64,000 nt of DNA from Stereocaulon alpinum (GCA_018257865.1 JAEUBA010000073.1:101543-165542); one strand, 5' to 3'; counted from the stretch's first letter, positions 46,971 to 60,790 are shown. The notes: generated from the letters alone by a model not told the origin. Program-made: numbers and translations.

Positions 46971-47078
46971 ATAACGCAGCGCTCGCCTAGTACCTCTTCT
47001 ACCGCCTAAATTTAGTATGTAGTAGGGTACCCCAAAAGCGCGTTAGCGTCTCCGCCAATAGTTTCCGAATCTACGGTA
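46971..47078 (-). repeat. Right terminal inverted repeat
   Basis: Inverted partner of 42426-42533. Differences from the left repeat are almost all C-to-T in CpA context, as expected from RIP. Confidence 0.85.
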
Positions 47079-48179
47079 TAAAATACTAGAGGGTCGCTAT
47101 TTCGAAGCGAAATTTTATACTAAATATAGCTTTAAAGTGTTTGGATAGAGTTATACAAATCTGTGTATAAAGACCTATATAGAATTATATAGGATTTCCT
47201 AAATAGGTCTAGTCTAGTAGAATACTAATATTTTAGTCGATTTGGAACTTAGAAACTTTTATACTAGCTAGCGATAGAGATATACCTATACGTAGTACTA
47301 GCTACGAACCTAAATACCTATTCAGAGCTGAGATATCTCCCCTAATATATTATAGGTTGAATAATATTAAGACGTCGCGTAGTTACTAAGAACTCCGTAT
47401 AGAGTTTTTTAGGTAATACGATAATACCTACCCTAACTCTACTATAACTATTATACCTCCCCTACGATTAAGACTAGATAGTAAGAATTAGTATTAGGTA
47501 TAGTATCTTAGCCTAATAAGTAAAGAGTATAAGTAATACCTACTATAGCTATTAATTTGAAAAATCTAATATCTATATATACTTAATACGTATCTACTAG
47601 TTAAGACTAACGCGTAGTCTATCCTAAGGGAAGGCTAGGGTTATAGGTATATAGGACTAAGAGAAGGATATACTAAGTTATAAATTAGAAGGTATATTTT
47701 AGAAAAGAACGGCCCCTATCTAAGTAGCTAGGCGAGCCTTTAGTATAAGTAGTACTATATAACTATAATTATAAGCTAAAGGGTTAGCTCCCCCCTAAAG
47801 TAAAGTATATAAGGATAGAAGTAAGTACTATCTAATATAACTAGCGGGATATTATACTATCTAATTCTTTATATAAGTATAGGCCTCCTAGGCGGTATAT
47901 ATAGCTTCCCCCCTTTTTTATATCCTTAACTAGTAAACTACTAAATAGCTAAATCTAGTACTACTACGGATACTAATAAATACTACTAATTAGCGCTAAT
48001 AACTTAAACCCTTATAGGACGGCTATATACCCCCCTCCTTCCCCCCCTATATTAATATAGTAAAGGTTAAAGAAAGTTATAAGGCGCTTAGCGCTATAAT
48101 AAAGTCGAAGGATATAGAAGAATATAGTAGGGTCCTTAAGAGCTAAGTATAGTATAAAGGGCGTATATTATAGTTAGTA
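47079..48179. other. RIP-affected sequence of unknown origin
   Basis: TA-rich, dense in stops in all frames. Some intact CA/TG dinucleotides near 47120-47190 suggest partly unique DNA between two transposons. No gene or repeat family recognised. Confidence 0.4.
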
Positions 48180-50162
48180 TCTTTCTTACTATAATAGAAA
48201 ATCGGTAATTAGGACCCTATAGATCTCCTAAGCTATTCTAACTAATAGTTTTTAAAAGAATTAAGATACTAAGACTCTATTAACTATTAAAATATCTTTA
48301 TTTTTTTGTATTATACGCACTTAGAACTTTACCTATATAATATTATCTACTCGACTATATATTATAATACTTTTTATACACTTTCTAATAACGCCGGAAT
48401 TATTAAAATTAATATAGTTTTAACGAAGTTTTACTCTAATTAATATTTTCTATACTAGTTCTTTCTATACGAATCTATTCCGCCTAAGGTTTATTATTTT
48501 TAATACCTATACTTCTTAGTCCTTTTTTTATTACTCTATAGATTATTTCTATATATATAGCTAATAATATCCTATTATTAGTAATATCTTAATCTAATCC
48601 TACTTATCCTATTATAGATAAGCTATACCTTACGCGAAAGCTATAGAATTAGAAACGCCCTAACTACGTTCTTAATAAGTCTACTCCTACTAATTTATCC
48701 CTACTAACTCTACTACCTCTAAAGAGGCCTTATACGGCTCCTACTAAGCGTAGTAATACTATTAATAGTAGGATAAGAGATAGGATATAACCTAAGGCTA
48801 GTAGAAAGATTAAGGCTACCCCTAACTAACCTCTATACGAAAATATTATCTCTTCCCCTAGGAGCCCTTCCCTAGCGATAGCTTAACTATAGATAAGCGC
48901 GTAGATAGTCCTTAGTAAGCGTAATAATAATATAAACGGTAGTAACTAAGGTAGTATAAGAGATAAAGTAGGGAGGAAGTAAAGGGCGGCTTTAAATACT
49001 TATAATCTAAATACTATATTAAGGGATATAAAGCTTAGGAATTATTTAGGTTAGCTTTTTTAATATCTATCCTATAACTCCTACCTTTATAGCTATTTAG
49101 CGATATAGCGTAATAATACCCCTATTAATTTAAGGTTATAGATAGTAATCTTATAAAGAGTCCCTCTACTAGCTCTTACTTTAGAAGATATTACTAAGTT
49201 AGCGCCTACTAAGTTTATAGATATTAACTTAATTACTCCCCTATCTAAACTAGTATACTCTAAGTATACTCTATACTACTATACTTATTAGGAACGAACT
49301 ATAGAAGATTATAGCCTAGACTACCTTAGTTACTAGCGTAGCCTATATTAGCTAAGGAATAGGGCTATATTTTAGTTATATAGGGACCTAGCTATAGCTA
49401 AAGACGTAAAGCTCTTTATAATTAATAAAGGTTTTTATAATATATCTAATACCTACCCCTACTATACTACTTAGTCTTAACCTATAGAATATAGGCCTAA
49501 TAATTAGTAGCTATACTATAATAATAGGAAGAATAATTAACTACCGCCTAATTAATTATATAAGCTAGAAGAGGTCGATCTATTACCTAATAGACCGGAA
49601 AAGGACTGTAAGCTTATAGCGCGTAAAATAAATAACTTACTCTATAAAATTAAAGATATCTTAGTAGATAGGTACTCTATATACTATAGGACTACTTATA
49701 GTAAAGAGTTTATTTAAAATATTATTAGCTATAATAATAGCCTCTCCTTTACTAGTAAGGTAGCTAATAATATTAACTTTAACGTAGGCTATACTACGTT
49801 CTAAATCTAGGGGTTAGTCTACTATTATATAAGGCCTCTTATACTAGATAATAGCGAATAGGCGAAGTTTACTTAAATCTATACCCTAAATAGTATATAA
49901 GAGTAACTAGATACTTAGTAATACTATTTAGGGGGTATAGATTTAGCTACCCTTATTTAGCTATAGTATATCCTATATATTATTAATCTATATACTTAAG
50001 GTTTTAAGACTTACTTTAATTATATAAAAGAGAATAAGGAAAGATATCTAATTAAGATAATAAGTATACGTATTTAGTAGCTTAATCTAAAACGTTAAAA
50101 TAGGGGTATATATAATCGCCCTACGTCTATTAAGGTCGCCTATATTATAATTATACCTACTA
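48180..50162 (+). mobile_element. Helitron, truncated 5' copy
   Basis: 1,983 bp beginning TCTTTCTTACTATAATAG after an A, as expected for a Helitron 5' end (TC, insertion between A and T). It is collinear with 52052-54034. The plus strand encodes a degraded Helitron-like N-terminal region. A recognisable block near 49690-50010 reads YNNSLSFTSKVANNINFNVG and later YYLGGIDLATL. Homology to the second copy stops abruptly at 50162, where unrelated sequence begins, so the Rep and helicase parts are missing. Confidence 0.7.
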
Positions 50163-52051
50163 TAAAGGCTAGCGACGCCGGCTCTAAGCTAGCGTACTAA
50201 GGTATAAGAGACGTAAAGTTACTAGATTTAGGTATTAAGCAATAGATATAATTATATTACTTAGTAGTAGAGTAGTAGCAGAACTAATTTCTTAAGATCC
50301 CTAAAATACGGGGGAGTCCTAAGTAGTAATACTATTACTAAGCCCCTAAACCCTAATTAATATTATTACGCTGGCGTAGCTATAACGCGTATACGCTTAA
50401 GGGTTAATAGTATCCTCCCCTCTAGGCCCTAGTCCCTAGGTGCTAAAGTATATAGAATAGACTGCTCGTTAAAAACCCTTTAAACCTAGTAGGAAACGTA
50501 AGGGAAAAGATTTAACCTAAAGGCGACGTCGTTAAGGCGGCGCCTTATATATATAGAATATTATCTAACTGCAGTAACGCCCAAATCTATTATAATATAA
50601 AAAGAATACGTAGTAGGCGTAGTAGTAACGCGTAGTTATTAATAAATATAATTAATTACCGGCTGTATTAGCGGGTAACAGCTATGTTATTATATTATTA
50701 GTTATTATTATTTTAAATAGCTTTAACGTATAGCGACGTCGCAGCGACGACGACCTATAAGTATATAAATAATAACTTTCCCCTAACTTTCCTCTCTTCG
50801 TAACTCCTAATACGACTTATATATACCCTAATATTAGCGTACCTATATCGTAATTAATATTACTAATATAGTTAACAGTTCTTCTCGTTATAATAATATC
50901 TAAATATTCTCTTAAGATCGTATATCGCTATCGCGTAATCAGCGTATATTATTAGCTACTAATATATTACTTATAGGTATAACTTATATATATACTTAAT
51001 ATTATACGTCGCTATCGCGTAACCGGCGCGTATTGCTAGCTACTAATACTTATAGACTATATTATCGATATACCTTTACCCTATAGGACCTGTTTTTGCA
51101 CGGGGAATAACGATTACGATTAAGGTAATACTCCTCCCTATTAATATTATAAGGATAGCTACTATAGACTTAATCGTTATTATAAGGTATATTATTCTAA
51201 TAGCTTCGCTATGTCGCCTCCTAATATATTTAGATCCTAGAGCCGTTTCGACGGTCTATACGGCGATCGGTACGGCGTTATTTTACCGACGGCTAGATAT
51301 AATAAGTATAGCGTAAGAGGAAGAAGATTAGGAAGTAGATAACTTAGTAGCGAAAAGTATAAGGTTAAATAGTAGCGACGAGTAGGGTAGCTCCTATAAT
51401 AATTACTAATCTCTAATAGGAACTTACGGCGGTAAGATAGTAGGTTATAGAACTTAAGTAAACTATTACCGACTAGCAGTTTAAGTTAGGAACCCTCTAA
51501 TAAATAATTACTAAGTATACTAAGGAGATAGAGAGTCTCTAGTAATATATTAAGCTCTTAGAGGAGTAATTATACCGCTATACGTTAGCGTAGAGACGGT
51601 GTTAGGATATTTATTTATTTTTTCCTTCTTCTTTTCTTCTACTAATATTTAGTAGCGTACCCGTATACGTCGTCTTACTAATATAAGATAGATATTTAGC
51701 TAGTAATTAATTTAATCTCTTCTTTATTCTACTAAGGTATAAGTAAGTAAGTATAATAATTATAGAGGAGTATACTTATAGTATAAGACTATTTACCTAT
51801 AAGGTTTATAATTATTATAACTTATATCGTCGCCGCCGCTTACTCGCTACTATCGGTAGTATTTAAAGAACTAGAGACCGTATACGCTTACTAACCGTCT
51901 ACTCGTTAAAGGCTTAAGTTAAATTACGGGTATTCTTGAGCTCTTTATCTAGTAACTACTAGTTATATTCTTTACCCTAGCTAGTCTATTTAACCTTATA
52001 CTAGACGCCTTACTTATCTTAAACCTTATCTATAATTTCTTTAACCTCCTA
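50163..52051. other. RIP-affected block with LTR-like features
   Basis: No intact gene. The sequence from TGTTAT (about 50685) to GTTAACA (about 50873) has TATAAATAATAAC inside and could be a degraded solo LTR. A ~50-bp motif (GCTATCGCGTAA...GCTAGCTACTAATA) is repeated at 50926 and 51010. ATGTCGCCTCC at 51209 starts a broken, partly coiled-coil-like relic. Confidence 0.35.
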
Positions 52052-54330
52052 TCTTTCTTACTATAATAGAAAATCGGTAATTAGGACCCTATAGATCTCC
52101 TGAGCTATTCTAACTAATAGTTTTTAAAAGAATTAAGATACTAAGACTCTATTAACTATTAAAATATCTTTATTTTTTTGTATTATACGCACTTAGAACT
52201 TTACCTATATAATATTATCTACTTAACTATATATTATAATACTTTTTATACGCTTTCTAATAACGCTAGAATTATTAAAATTAATATAGTTTTAACGAAG
52301 TTTTACTCTAATTAATATTTTCTATACTAGTTCTTCCTATATAGATCTATTCTACCTAAGGTTTATTATTTTTAATACCTATACTTCTTAGTCCTTTTTT
52401 TATTACTCTATAGATTATTTCTATATATATAGCTAATAATATCCTACTATTAGTAATATCTTAATCTAATCCTACTTATCCTATTATAGATAAGCTATAC
52501 CTTACGCGAAAGCTATAGAATTAGAAACGCCCTAACTACGTCCTTAATAAGTCTACTCCTACTAATTTATCCCTACTAACTCTATTACCTCTAAAGAGGC
52601 CTTATATAGCTCCTACTAAGCGTAGTAATACTATTAATAGTAGGATAAGAGGTAGGATATAACTTAGGGCTAGTAGAAAGATTAGGGCTACCCCTAACTA
52701 ACCTCTATATAAAAATACCGTCCCTTCCCCTAGGAGCCCTTCCTTAGTAATAGCTTAACTATAGATAAGCGCGCAGATAGTCCTTAGTAAGTATAATAAT
52801 AATATAAATAGTAGTAACTAAGGTAGTATAAGAGATAGAGTAGGGAGGAAGTAGAGGGTAGCTTTAAATACTTATAATCTAAATACTATACTAAGGGATA
52901 TAGAGCCTAAGAACTATTTAGGTTAGCTTTTTTAATATCTATCCTATAACTCCTACCTTTATAGCTATTTAGTAATATAGTATAATAGTACCCCTATTAA
53001 TCTAAGGTTATAAATAGTAATCTTATAAAAAGTCCCTCTACTAGCTCCTACTCTAAAAGATATTACTAGGTTAGCGCCTACTAAGTTTATAGATATTAAC
53101 TTAATTACTCCCCTACCTAAACTAGTATACTCTAAGCGTACTCTACGCTACTATACCTACTAAGAACGAACTATAGAAGACTATAGCCTAAACTACCCTA
53201 GTCGCCGGTATAGCCTATATTAGTTAAGGAATAGGGCTATATTTTAGTTATATAGGGACCTAGCTATAGCTAAAGACGTAAAGCTCTTTATAATTAATAA
53301 AGGTTTTTATAATATATCTAATACCTACCCCTACTATACTACTTAGTCTTAGCCTATAGAACGTAGGCCTAATAATTAGTAGCTATACTATAATAATAGG
53401 AAGAATAATTAGTTACCGCCTAATTAATTATATAAGCTAGAAGAGGTTAATTTATTATCTAATAGACTAGAAAAGGACTATAAGCTTATAGCGCGTAAAA
53501 TAAATAACTTACTTTATAAAATTAAAGATATCTTAATAGATAGGTACCCTATATACCGTAGGACTATTTATAGTAAAGAGTTTATTTAAAATATTATTAG
53601 CTATAATAATAGCCTCTCCTTTACTAGTAAGGTAGCTAATAATATTAACTTTAACGTAAGCCGTACTATATTCTAAATCTAAGGGTTAGTCTACTATTAT
53701 ATAGAGCCTCTTATACTAAATAATAGCGAATAGGCGAAGTTTACTTAAATCTATACCTTAGATAGTATATAGGAGTAACTAAATACTTAGTAGTACTATT
53801 TAGGGGGTATAGATTTAGCTACCCTTACTTAGCTATAGCGTATCCTATATACTATTAATTTATATACTTAAGGTTTTAAGACTTACTTCGATCGTATAAA
53901 GGAGGATAAGGAAAGATATCTAATTAAGATAATAAGTATACGTATTTAGCAGCTTAATTTAAAATATTAAAATAGGGGTATATATAATCGCCCTACGTCT
54001 ACTAAGGTCGCCCGTATTATAATTATACCTACTAATAGGAAAAAGGGTTATATTAAACGTAATATCCGTATAGAAACTAAAGAGGGGGGTCTTATAATAA
54101 TCCTAAAGTAGTATCCTTCTTATATAGCTCTACGGTATATCTTACTATTCCTATTTAGCGAGTAGTTATAGTATAATTATATCTTATTAGCCGGTTAACA
54201 GCTTCCTAGCGATTATCTACTATATATATTACGGCGTAATTATACCGCTGGTATACTATCTCGCTATAACTTCCAGTTTTCGGAGGATCTAGAGTAAGAA
54301 GATAGTAGTAATAACTTAGAGTAAGAAAAC
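52052..54330 (+). mobile_element. Helitron, second copy, 5' part (before the Gypsy insertion)
   Basis: Starts with the same TCTTTCTTAC end as 48180. After the shared 1,983 bp it continues with the expected downstream Helitron block: near 54050-54150 the frame reads RIETKEGGLIIIL and PSYIALRYILLF, similar to the segment ahead of the Rep domain in fungal Helitrons. It is interrupted at 54330 by the Gypsy element and resumes at 60796. Confidence 0.75.
54326..54330. repeat. Target-site duplication AAAAC, left copy
   Basis: Five bases directly before the left LTR, identical to 60791-60795 directly after the right LTR. Confidence 0.8.
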
Positions 54331-54603
54331 TATTACGGCTCGCCTAGAGGTAATCGCAGGAGAAGGCAGCTTTGAAGAAAACTACCTTATATTAGGATTT
54401 AGCTAATAGGCTACGCTTAGTATCTAGAAAATAGGACGAAGAAGAAAGGAAAGAGCTAGTAAGCTTATAAGCCTAAATACCCCTAAGGCTAGCTCGCCGC
54501 TAGTCCCTATCTAAGAACCGTATTAACTAGTATACTAAGCTATCTCTATACTAATACGCTACCTCTATACTAGTAGCAGGGCCTCTAGATTAGGATTATA
54601 ATA
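54331..54603 (-). repeat. 3' LTR of the Gypsy element
   Basis: 273 bp. It differs from 60518-60790 mainly by transitions in CpA/TpG context. It is adjacent to the polypurine tract, hence the 3' LTR on the minus strand. Confidence 0.88.
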
Positions 54604-55299
54604 CTACCCCCCCCCTCTAAAAAACTGCGTCCGCGTAGTTATAGTTATTAGGCGATTATTATTAAGGTAGGTATAGTCGTTAATTCTATTATTATAGGCC
54701 CTTAGCTAAGTAGGAAGTACTTATAGAGGGCCCTTCGCGTTAGGGTACTATAGGTAGAAGGCCCTTAATATATAAAGCGCTATTATTATATTAGAGTAGG
54801 GATACTATTCTAGGTCTTTATTAGTACCTCTCTACTTAATCTAATACTTTAAGGTAGAGCTAACTAGCTTAGAGCCTAGTATCTCCTCTAATTCCTACTC
54901 GTCTTACTCTAGTAGAAGTTATATTAGGGCTAGGTTAGGGCGTTATTATCCTAGTAGGGGATTATTAGGATACTTATAGAGGGAGTAGGAGTAGAATACT
55001 AGCTAGATTATCTAGTCCTATAGGAGATCTACTTTCTAGCTTTCGCTAATCTTTTCTAAGACCTTAATTAGACCGTACTAGCTATTAGAGAGCTTATAGG
55101 AGGGCCGATCTATTTTCTAGTTCTAGGTATTAACTAGTACTAGATCTCTAATATCCTAGTCTACCTTATAATACTTATAGTTAGCTATTCATCTTATCCT
55201 ATCCTACTGCGACTATAAGGAGGAGTGCGTAAACCGTATTACGTTTTCTATTTAGGAGGCGACCTATATAGCGTCTTCGTAATTCAGCTTCTCTAAGGT

Positions 55300-57620
55300 A
55301 GTAGTAGGAGGGTTAGGATTACGGAGGTTTTAGGAAGTATATAGCTTATATCTATTTAATAGCTGGAAAGGTATAATACCTAGAGATTTATAGGGTAATA
55401 TTAACTAGGCTAGATTTATAATTAGTAGTATCTAGCTCTAGTTATCCTAGTAGTATATATAGAAAGGCTAGAGGCGCTACTTTATATACTAGTTTATAAT
55501 CTCTATTTAGCCGTTAATATTTAGATTATAGGATATCGTCAGCTTTACCTTAGTACTTAGGATATAGTAGTACTCCTTCTAAAAAGTTAATACGAACTAT
55601 ACCCCTTAATCTAATATAATAGAGTCGGGTATACCTTAGTAGTAGGTCTAGTAAGTTAGGAATAACTTAGCTATCCCTTTAGCCGTAATAGTTTTATAAT
55701 ATAGTACTAAGAGAGATTTCTTTAATAGTTAGTCTATAACTATAAAAGCAAAGTTATAGCTAGCCTTATCTAGCGGTAGCTTAGTAAAATCTATAGTTAA
55801 GTACTAATATAGACGGGCTGGAATCTCTAAGGGCTTTAGGAAGCTTAGGGTCTTATCCCTATAAACCTTTATATAAGTATAGCTATAATTAGCGATATAC
55901 TATACTATATTATTTCTAATATTCCTCTAGTAGTACTATCTAGATAGGATTATCTTAACTTTACTAATCCCTATATACGCGATAGCTGGCTGGGCGTAAA
56001 TATAGTAGATTAAAGATATCCGTAACTCTAGTAGCTCTATTAGTACCTTAAGTCTACCTTAGAAGTATAGCTTACTATAGTTTAGGTTATAGTTAAGGTA
56101 GTTATTACGGGCCTACTCCTATAGGGGTTCTAGCTCTAGCGAGTTCTTATTAGCGTTAATTACTTAGTTAATAATATTATAGCCCTTAATATTATATATA
56201 GTTACTAAGGCGGGATTAGGCGCTTCGCCTTTTAGGTACTCTTCTAGCTCTTTAGGGTCCGTTAGCGTAGCTATAGGTAATAGCTTAACCTTTTCTATAG
56301 CTTAGACTAAGTCGTAGTCTAAATAGGCGGTAAGGGAGGAGATAGTAACCTCTTTTAGTATCTAAGGGTTAACCTTCTTATTTAGGAGGAGTTACTAGCT
56401 CCGGATCGCGCGTTTATAGGCTTCTAGAGGCGTAATATCTTACTCCCTATAAGATAGTATATCTACTATAGTATTCGTAATACCCGTACGGTATATAATT
56501 ATAAAGTAGAAGTTAGTAAAGAACTTAGCCTAGCGAGCTTAGCAGGCTATAAGGTCTTTAGTAGTTATAAAGTATTCTAAGGCCTTATAATCCGTATATA
56601 CGTAGACTAACTTCTAGGCTCTAAGAAGCTTTAGCTTATACTACTAGAAGGAGCGGAAGATCGTAAGTAGCTCCTTATTATAGATTAGGTAATTTAACTC
56701 TATATCCCCTATTATCTTTAAGAAGTATCCTACTAGGTAGAAGAGGCTATCCTTATATTTCTATAATAAGATACTAGCGACTACCCCGTCTAAGGAATCC
56801 GTCTTAAGGCGGGTTTCCTTATAAGGATTATAATACTTAAGGATAGGGGTAGAGAGGAGTACTTAATAGAGGGAGTCCTAAGTATAGCGATAGGTATTAT
56901 TAAAGTAGAAAGGTATATCCTTAACTATTAGGCGGACGAGCGGAGTAGTAATCCTACTATATCCTTAGATAAACCTTTAGTAGAAGTTATAGAAGCCTAG
57001 ATAGCTCTAAATACCTTATATATTACTTATATACTACTAGGTCTTAATAATAGCGACCTTCTCTAGATTTACCTTAATACTATCTACTCTAACGACGAAG
57101 CTGAGGAACTTAGTCTTTATAATATTAAACTTGCTCTTCTTAATATCAGCTTATAGGCCGTTAGCTTATAAGATAGCTATAACCTTCTTAGTATAGATCT
57201 TATACTCTATAATAGACTTAGAGTAAATTAGGATATTATCTATATATACTAAATAGAAATTATTAAGGTATTCTATTAAAATATTATTAATAAAATACTA
57301 GAAGGTAGCTAGGGCGTTTATTAACCTAAATAGTATTACCTTATACTTAAAGGTACTATATTAACTATAGAAACTAATAAGGTCCTCTAAGTCCTAGTAG
57401 ATCCTTACCTAGTAGAATACTTATTAGACGTTAATCTTCGTAAAGATCTTAGCCTTATAGATTTAAGCTATTATCTTATCTATTAGAGGGAGTAGGTACG
57501 GATCTTTCTTAGTTAGGTTATTAAGCTTCTAAAAATTAATATAGAAATATAAGCTACTATCTTCCTTTTTAGTAAAGAGTATTAGAGCTATATATAGTAT
57601 ATTTAATAGCTTAATAAATC
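55300..57620 (-). pseudogene. Gypsy pol relic (reverse transcriptase, RNase H, integrase)
   Basis: In the minus-strand reading, the reverse transcriptase lies at about 57610-57200. It shows LILFTKKEDSSLYFYINF, PLIDKI, KVILFRLINALATF and, at the active site, YIDNILIYS instead of YxDD, the expected G-to-A result of RIP. Integrase lies at about 55950-55650: VRIILSR, LKPLEIPARLY and LTIDFTKLPLDKASYNFAFIVID. The order RT, then integrase, defines Ty3/Gypsy. Confidence 0.85.
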
Positions 57621-60517
57621 CCTTATAGAGGTAGTCTATTATATAGTATTTAGCCTCTAAGAGTTACTTATTAGTTATCTTTTATAATAGCTTAAATATT
57701 AAGGTATTTAGGCTAGTAAGCTTAATTTTATAGTCTATACCTAGCCTTCTATTAGGTAATATATTAAAGTCCCTTTAAGAAAAGAGGGGGGCGAACTCTT
57801 AGTATTATAGAGGAAGCTTAGTCTTTACTAAGTCTTTATTAGCTTAGTATTTAATCTCTAGTACTTCCTAAGGGGAGAGGTTTATATTAACTACGGCTAG
57901 CTTAAGAAAAAGACGCTTTAGGTATTAGTCTACTCTACAGTTTATTTCGTATTCTAAGTCCTATATAGAAGTGATAAAGGTATTAGAATTAGGAGGCCTC
58001 TTAGACCTCTTACTAAGGTAAAAATAGGATATCGCGATAGTAGAAATTAGGGCGATATCTACCCTATAGGTACTATAGCTAGGGCGTTAAGCCTTAGCTA
58101 GTATTATCTTTAGGCTTAATATAACTAGTATATTTAACCCTTAGAGGGTATCCTCTATTTTAGCGAGGTATCTCTCTAAGTTTTACGTAAAACTTAACGG
58201 CCTACTACTATACGAATTAGGTAAGCTTAAGCGAAGAGGAGAAACTAAAGTAGACTAAGGAAAGGGTAGTATACTTTTAGATAAGGTATTAACCTAACTA
58301 TCTATTAAAAGTTTTAAGTTAATAGAGGTAAGTCTAGCTTAGCTATAGTAATACTTATCTACCTTAAAGAGGGTATCCTAACGCTTAGTATCTTATTAGT
58401 ACTCTAGGGAAATTAGTTTCTTAGGCGGAGTTATTAAGAGGAGTACCCTCTTATTAAAGTACTACTAAATAGCTATATTAGTAGGCTATTTAAGGCTATT
58501 CCTCCCTTTAGTATAGACTTACTTAATATTATAGTACTCTAAGAATTTCCGACTAATAAGAACGTTAGTATAACCTAAGTTAATAACTAAGAATAGAAAA
58601 TTAATATAATAGTAGTTAATTATTATTATAAGAAGTAGAGCGACTATAATAGGGGAGCCGCTTTAGCTATTATAGCTAGTTAAGACGATTAGCTTAGAAA
58701 GCTTAATAAAGCGAATCTTAAGGGATTTAGAAAGGGCGAAGGTAAGGGAGGTTTTAATTATATTAAAAATATTAGCTCTACTATTAATATATATAAGGGT
58801 TTAAATAAAGGATCTATTATATCTTAACTCTATATTAACTAAGAACTAGTAGCCTCTAATAAGAGCCTAAAAGTTAAATTATAAGTCCTTCTATAGATTA
58901 GGGCTCCTACTATAGCTAGAGACTTTACTATAGCCTAAGAGTTTTCTAATAACTTATTTAATTCTATCTTATCTCTAATAACGATCTCTAAGATCTTCTT
59001 CTTTAGAGCCTATTAGCTGCGTCTCTAGGGGTAGTTATTTACCTAATACCTAAGCTTTCCGCAATTATTATATAATAAGTTAGCGGGTATTTTAGGGGAT
59101 ACTAGTACTACTAGTACTAGAGAAGGGGTATAAGGGTAAGAAATAATATTCCTAAAGGAGACTTAATAATCTATATAAGGAGTTAGGGTAGGAGGAGGTA
59201 AGGGAGCTTACTAGCTCCTTATCTTAAGGATACTATAAGGATTTAAGGTTATTCCCGTCTAAGGCTTATAAGCTATCTCCTTAGACCGGATATTCTATAT
59301 CTCTTAATCTAAGATAGCGAGGTACTCGTCTAAAGTACCGTAGTCCTTATCTATCTTATACTTCTCTATATAGACGCTTCTCTTTAAGGCGGGGGAGATC
59401 TTTTCGTATAGATCCTTAAACTAACGCTTAGTACTAATCTTTCTAGTAGTCGCTAGGTAGGTAAACTTAACCTAAAAATTATTATAGTTTATAGATCCTA
59501 TCTTAAGCTTATAGTATACGCTATAAGTAGACTAGACGCAGTTATAGTTAAAGAAACACTAATCTAGTACTTTTAATACGTTAGCGGTATTATATATAGG
59601 GGACGTATAGGTTAGATCTATATATTAGAGGATTAGGGTCTTTACCTTTCCTATAGTATACTTATAGTATATAGAGACTTACTTAGCTCTATCTTAGAAA
59701 TTAGTAGGGTATTCCTCTATAAAGATCTTTATATCTATCTTCTACGCGTTATATTCGACTTCTCCCGTATAGTTACTAAAGTAGGATCGAGGGTATTTAA
59801 TTTTTAATAGTTTAATAGCAGTCCCGCTAGGTACGGGCTTAGGAAGGTAGTAGTCTACTAACGGCTAGAGGTCGGTAGTAAGGGATCTTTATTAGCGGGG
59901 ATTATTCGGAGGTAGGGTTAGAGTATAGGTAGCCTGCTAAGATTAGGATTCTACTAAAGCTATTATAATAATAGTAGTAATAATAGCTTACTAAGCTAGG
60001 GTAAAGGTAGGTATTTAGTTAGCTATCCCGTTACTTAATAGGGGAATAGTAATAGTATTTTTAGTAGGGGGGTTATCCTTAATATCCTTAAAGATATCTT
60101 CTAAGCTTAAGTCCTCTAAGGCTTTTAGTTTAGAATTCTTAATTAATAGTAGAGGATTATTAGGGTTAGAAGAGGAAGGTATAGGTACTAGGGATTAACT
60201 CCTTAAGGTAGATAGGAATCCTAGCCGGTTAGAGGGTATACTTTAGTATATACTCTTGCGAGGTAGTATATAAGTATAATATTATACGTATTATTAGAGT
60301 TTTTTGAGTATAGGTATTAACGCGAAAGTAGTTAGGGGTTTTAAAAAAATAGGGATCTAGCTTTCTCTAAGATATACTAATTATTTAATTAGTAGGTACC
60401 TACTTATTAAGTAGGTAGTACTCTTTATTAATAGGTAGCTTACTAAGCTTAGCCTTAGTCTAAAAGAATAGGTAAGATATAACGCTTTATAGTAGAGGGG
60501 GTATTAGTCCTATTTTA

Positions 60518-60790
60518 TATTACAGCTCGCCTAGAGGTAATTATAGGAGAAGGTAGCTTTAAAGAAAACTACCTTATATTAGGATTTAGCTAATAGGCTA
60601 CGCTTAGTATCTAGAAAATAGGATAAAGAAGAAAGGAAAGAGCTAGTAAGCTTATAAGCCTAAATACCCCTAGGGCTAGCTCGCTGCTAGTCCCTATCTA
60701 GGAACCGTGTTAACTAGTATACTAAGCTATCTCTATACTAATACACTACCTCTATACTAGTAGCAGGGCCTCTAGATTAGGATCGTAACA
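60518..60790 (-). repeat. 5' LTR of the Gypsy element
   Basis: 273-bp partner of 54331-54603. It retains more CA/TG (for example CGTAACA, ACACTACC), so it is the less mutated copy. Confidence 0.88.

Larger units (their letters stand above)
42426..47078 (-). mobile_element. RIP-mutated Tc1/mariner-type DNA transposon with 108-bp TIRs
   Basis: The two ends are inverted copies starting TACCGTAGATTCGGAAAC at 42426 and, on the other strand, at 47078. The outermost TA on each side fits the TA target preference of Tc1/mariner. The minus strand between about 46900 and 45790 encodes a destroyed transposase (separate entry). At 4.65 kb the element is much longer than the 1.3-2.2 kb usual for this superfamily. 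The extra ~3 kb (42540-45780) holds other repeats and an opposite-strand coding relic, so it may be a composite or have received insertions. Confidence 0.8.
54331..60790 (-). mobile_element. Ty3/Gypsy LTR retrotransposon, RIP-inactivated
   Basis: 6,460 bp bounded by two 273-bp direct repeats (54331-54603 and 60518-60790) and a 5-bp target duplication (AAAAC). The right LTR ends CGTAACA and the left begins TATTACG, consistent with original TGTTACG...CGTAACA termini. A polypyrimidine run (54605-54615) just inside the left LTR is the polypurine tract of a minus-strand element. The internal minus strand holds, in order, gag-like sequence, protease, reverse transcriptase, RNase H and integrase relics. 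All are full of RIP stops. Confidence 0.9.
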
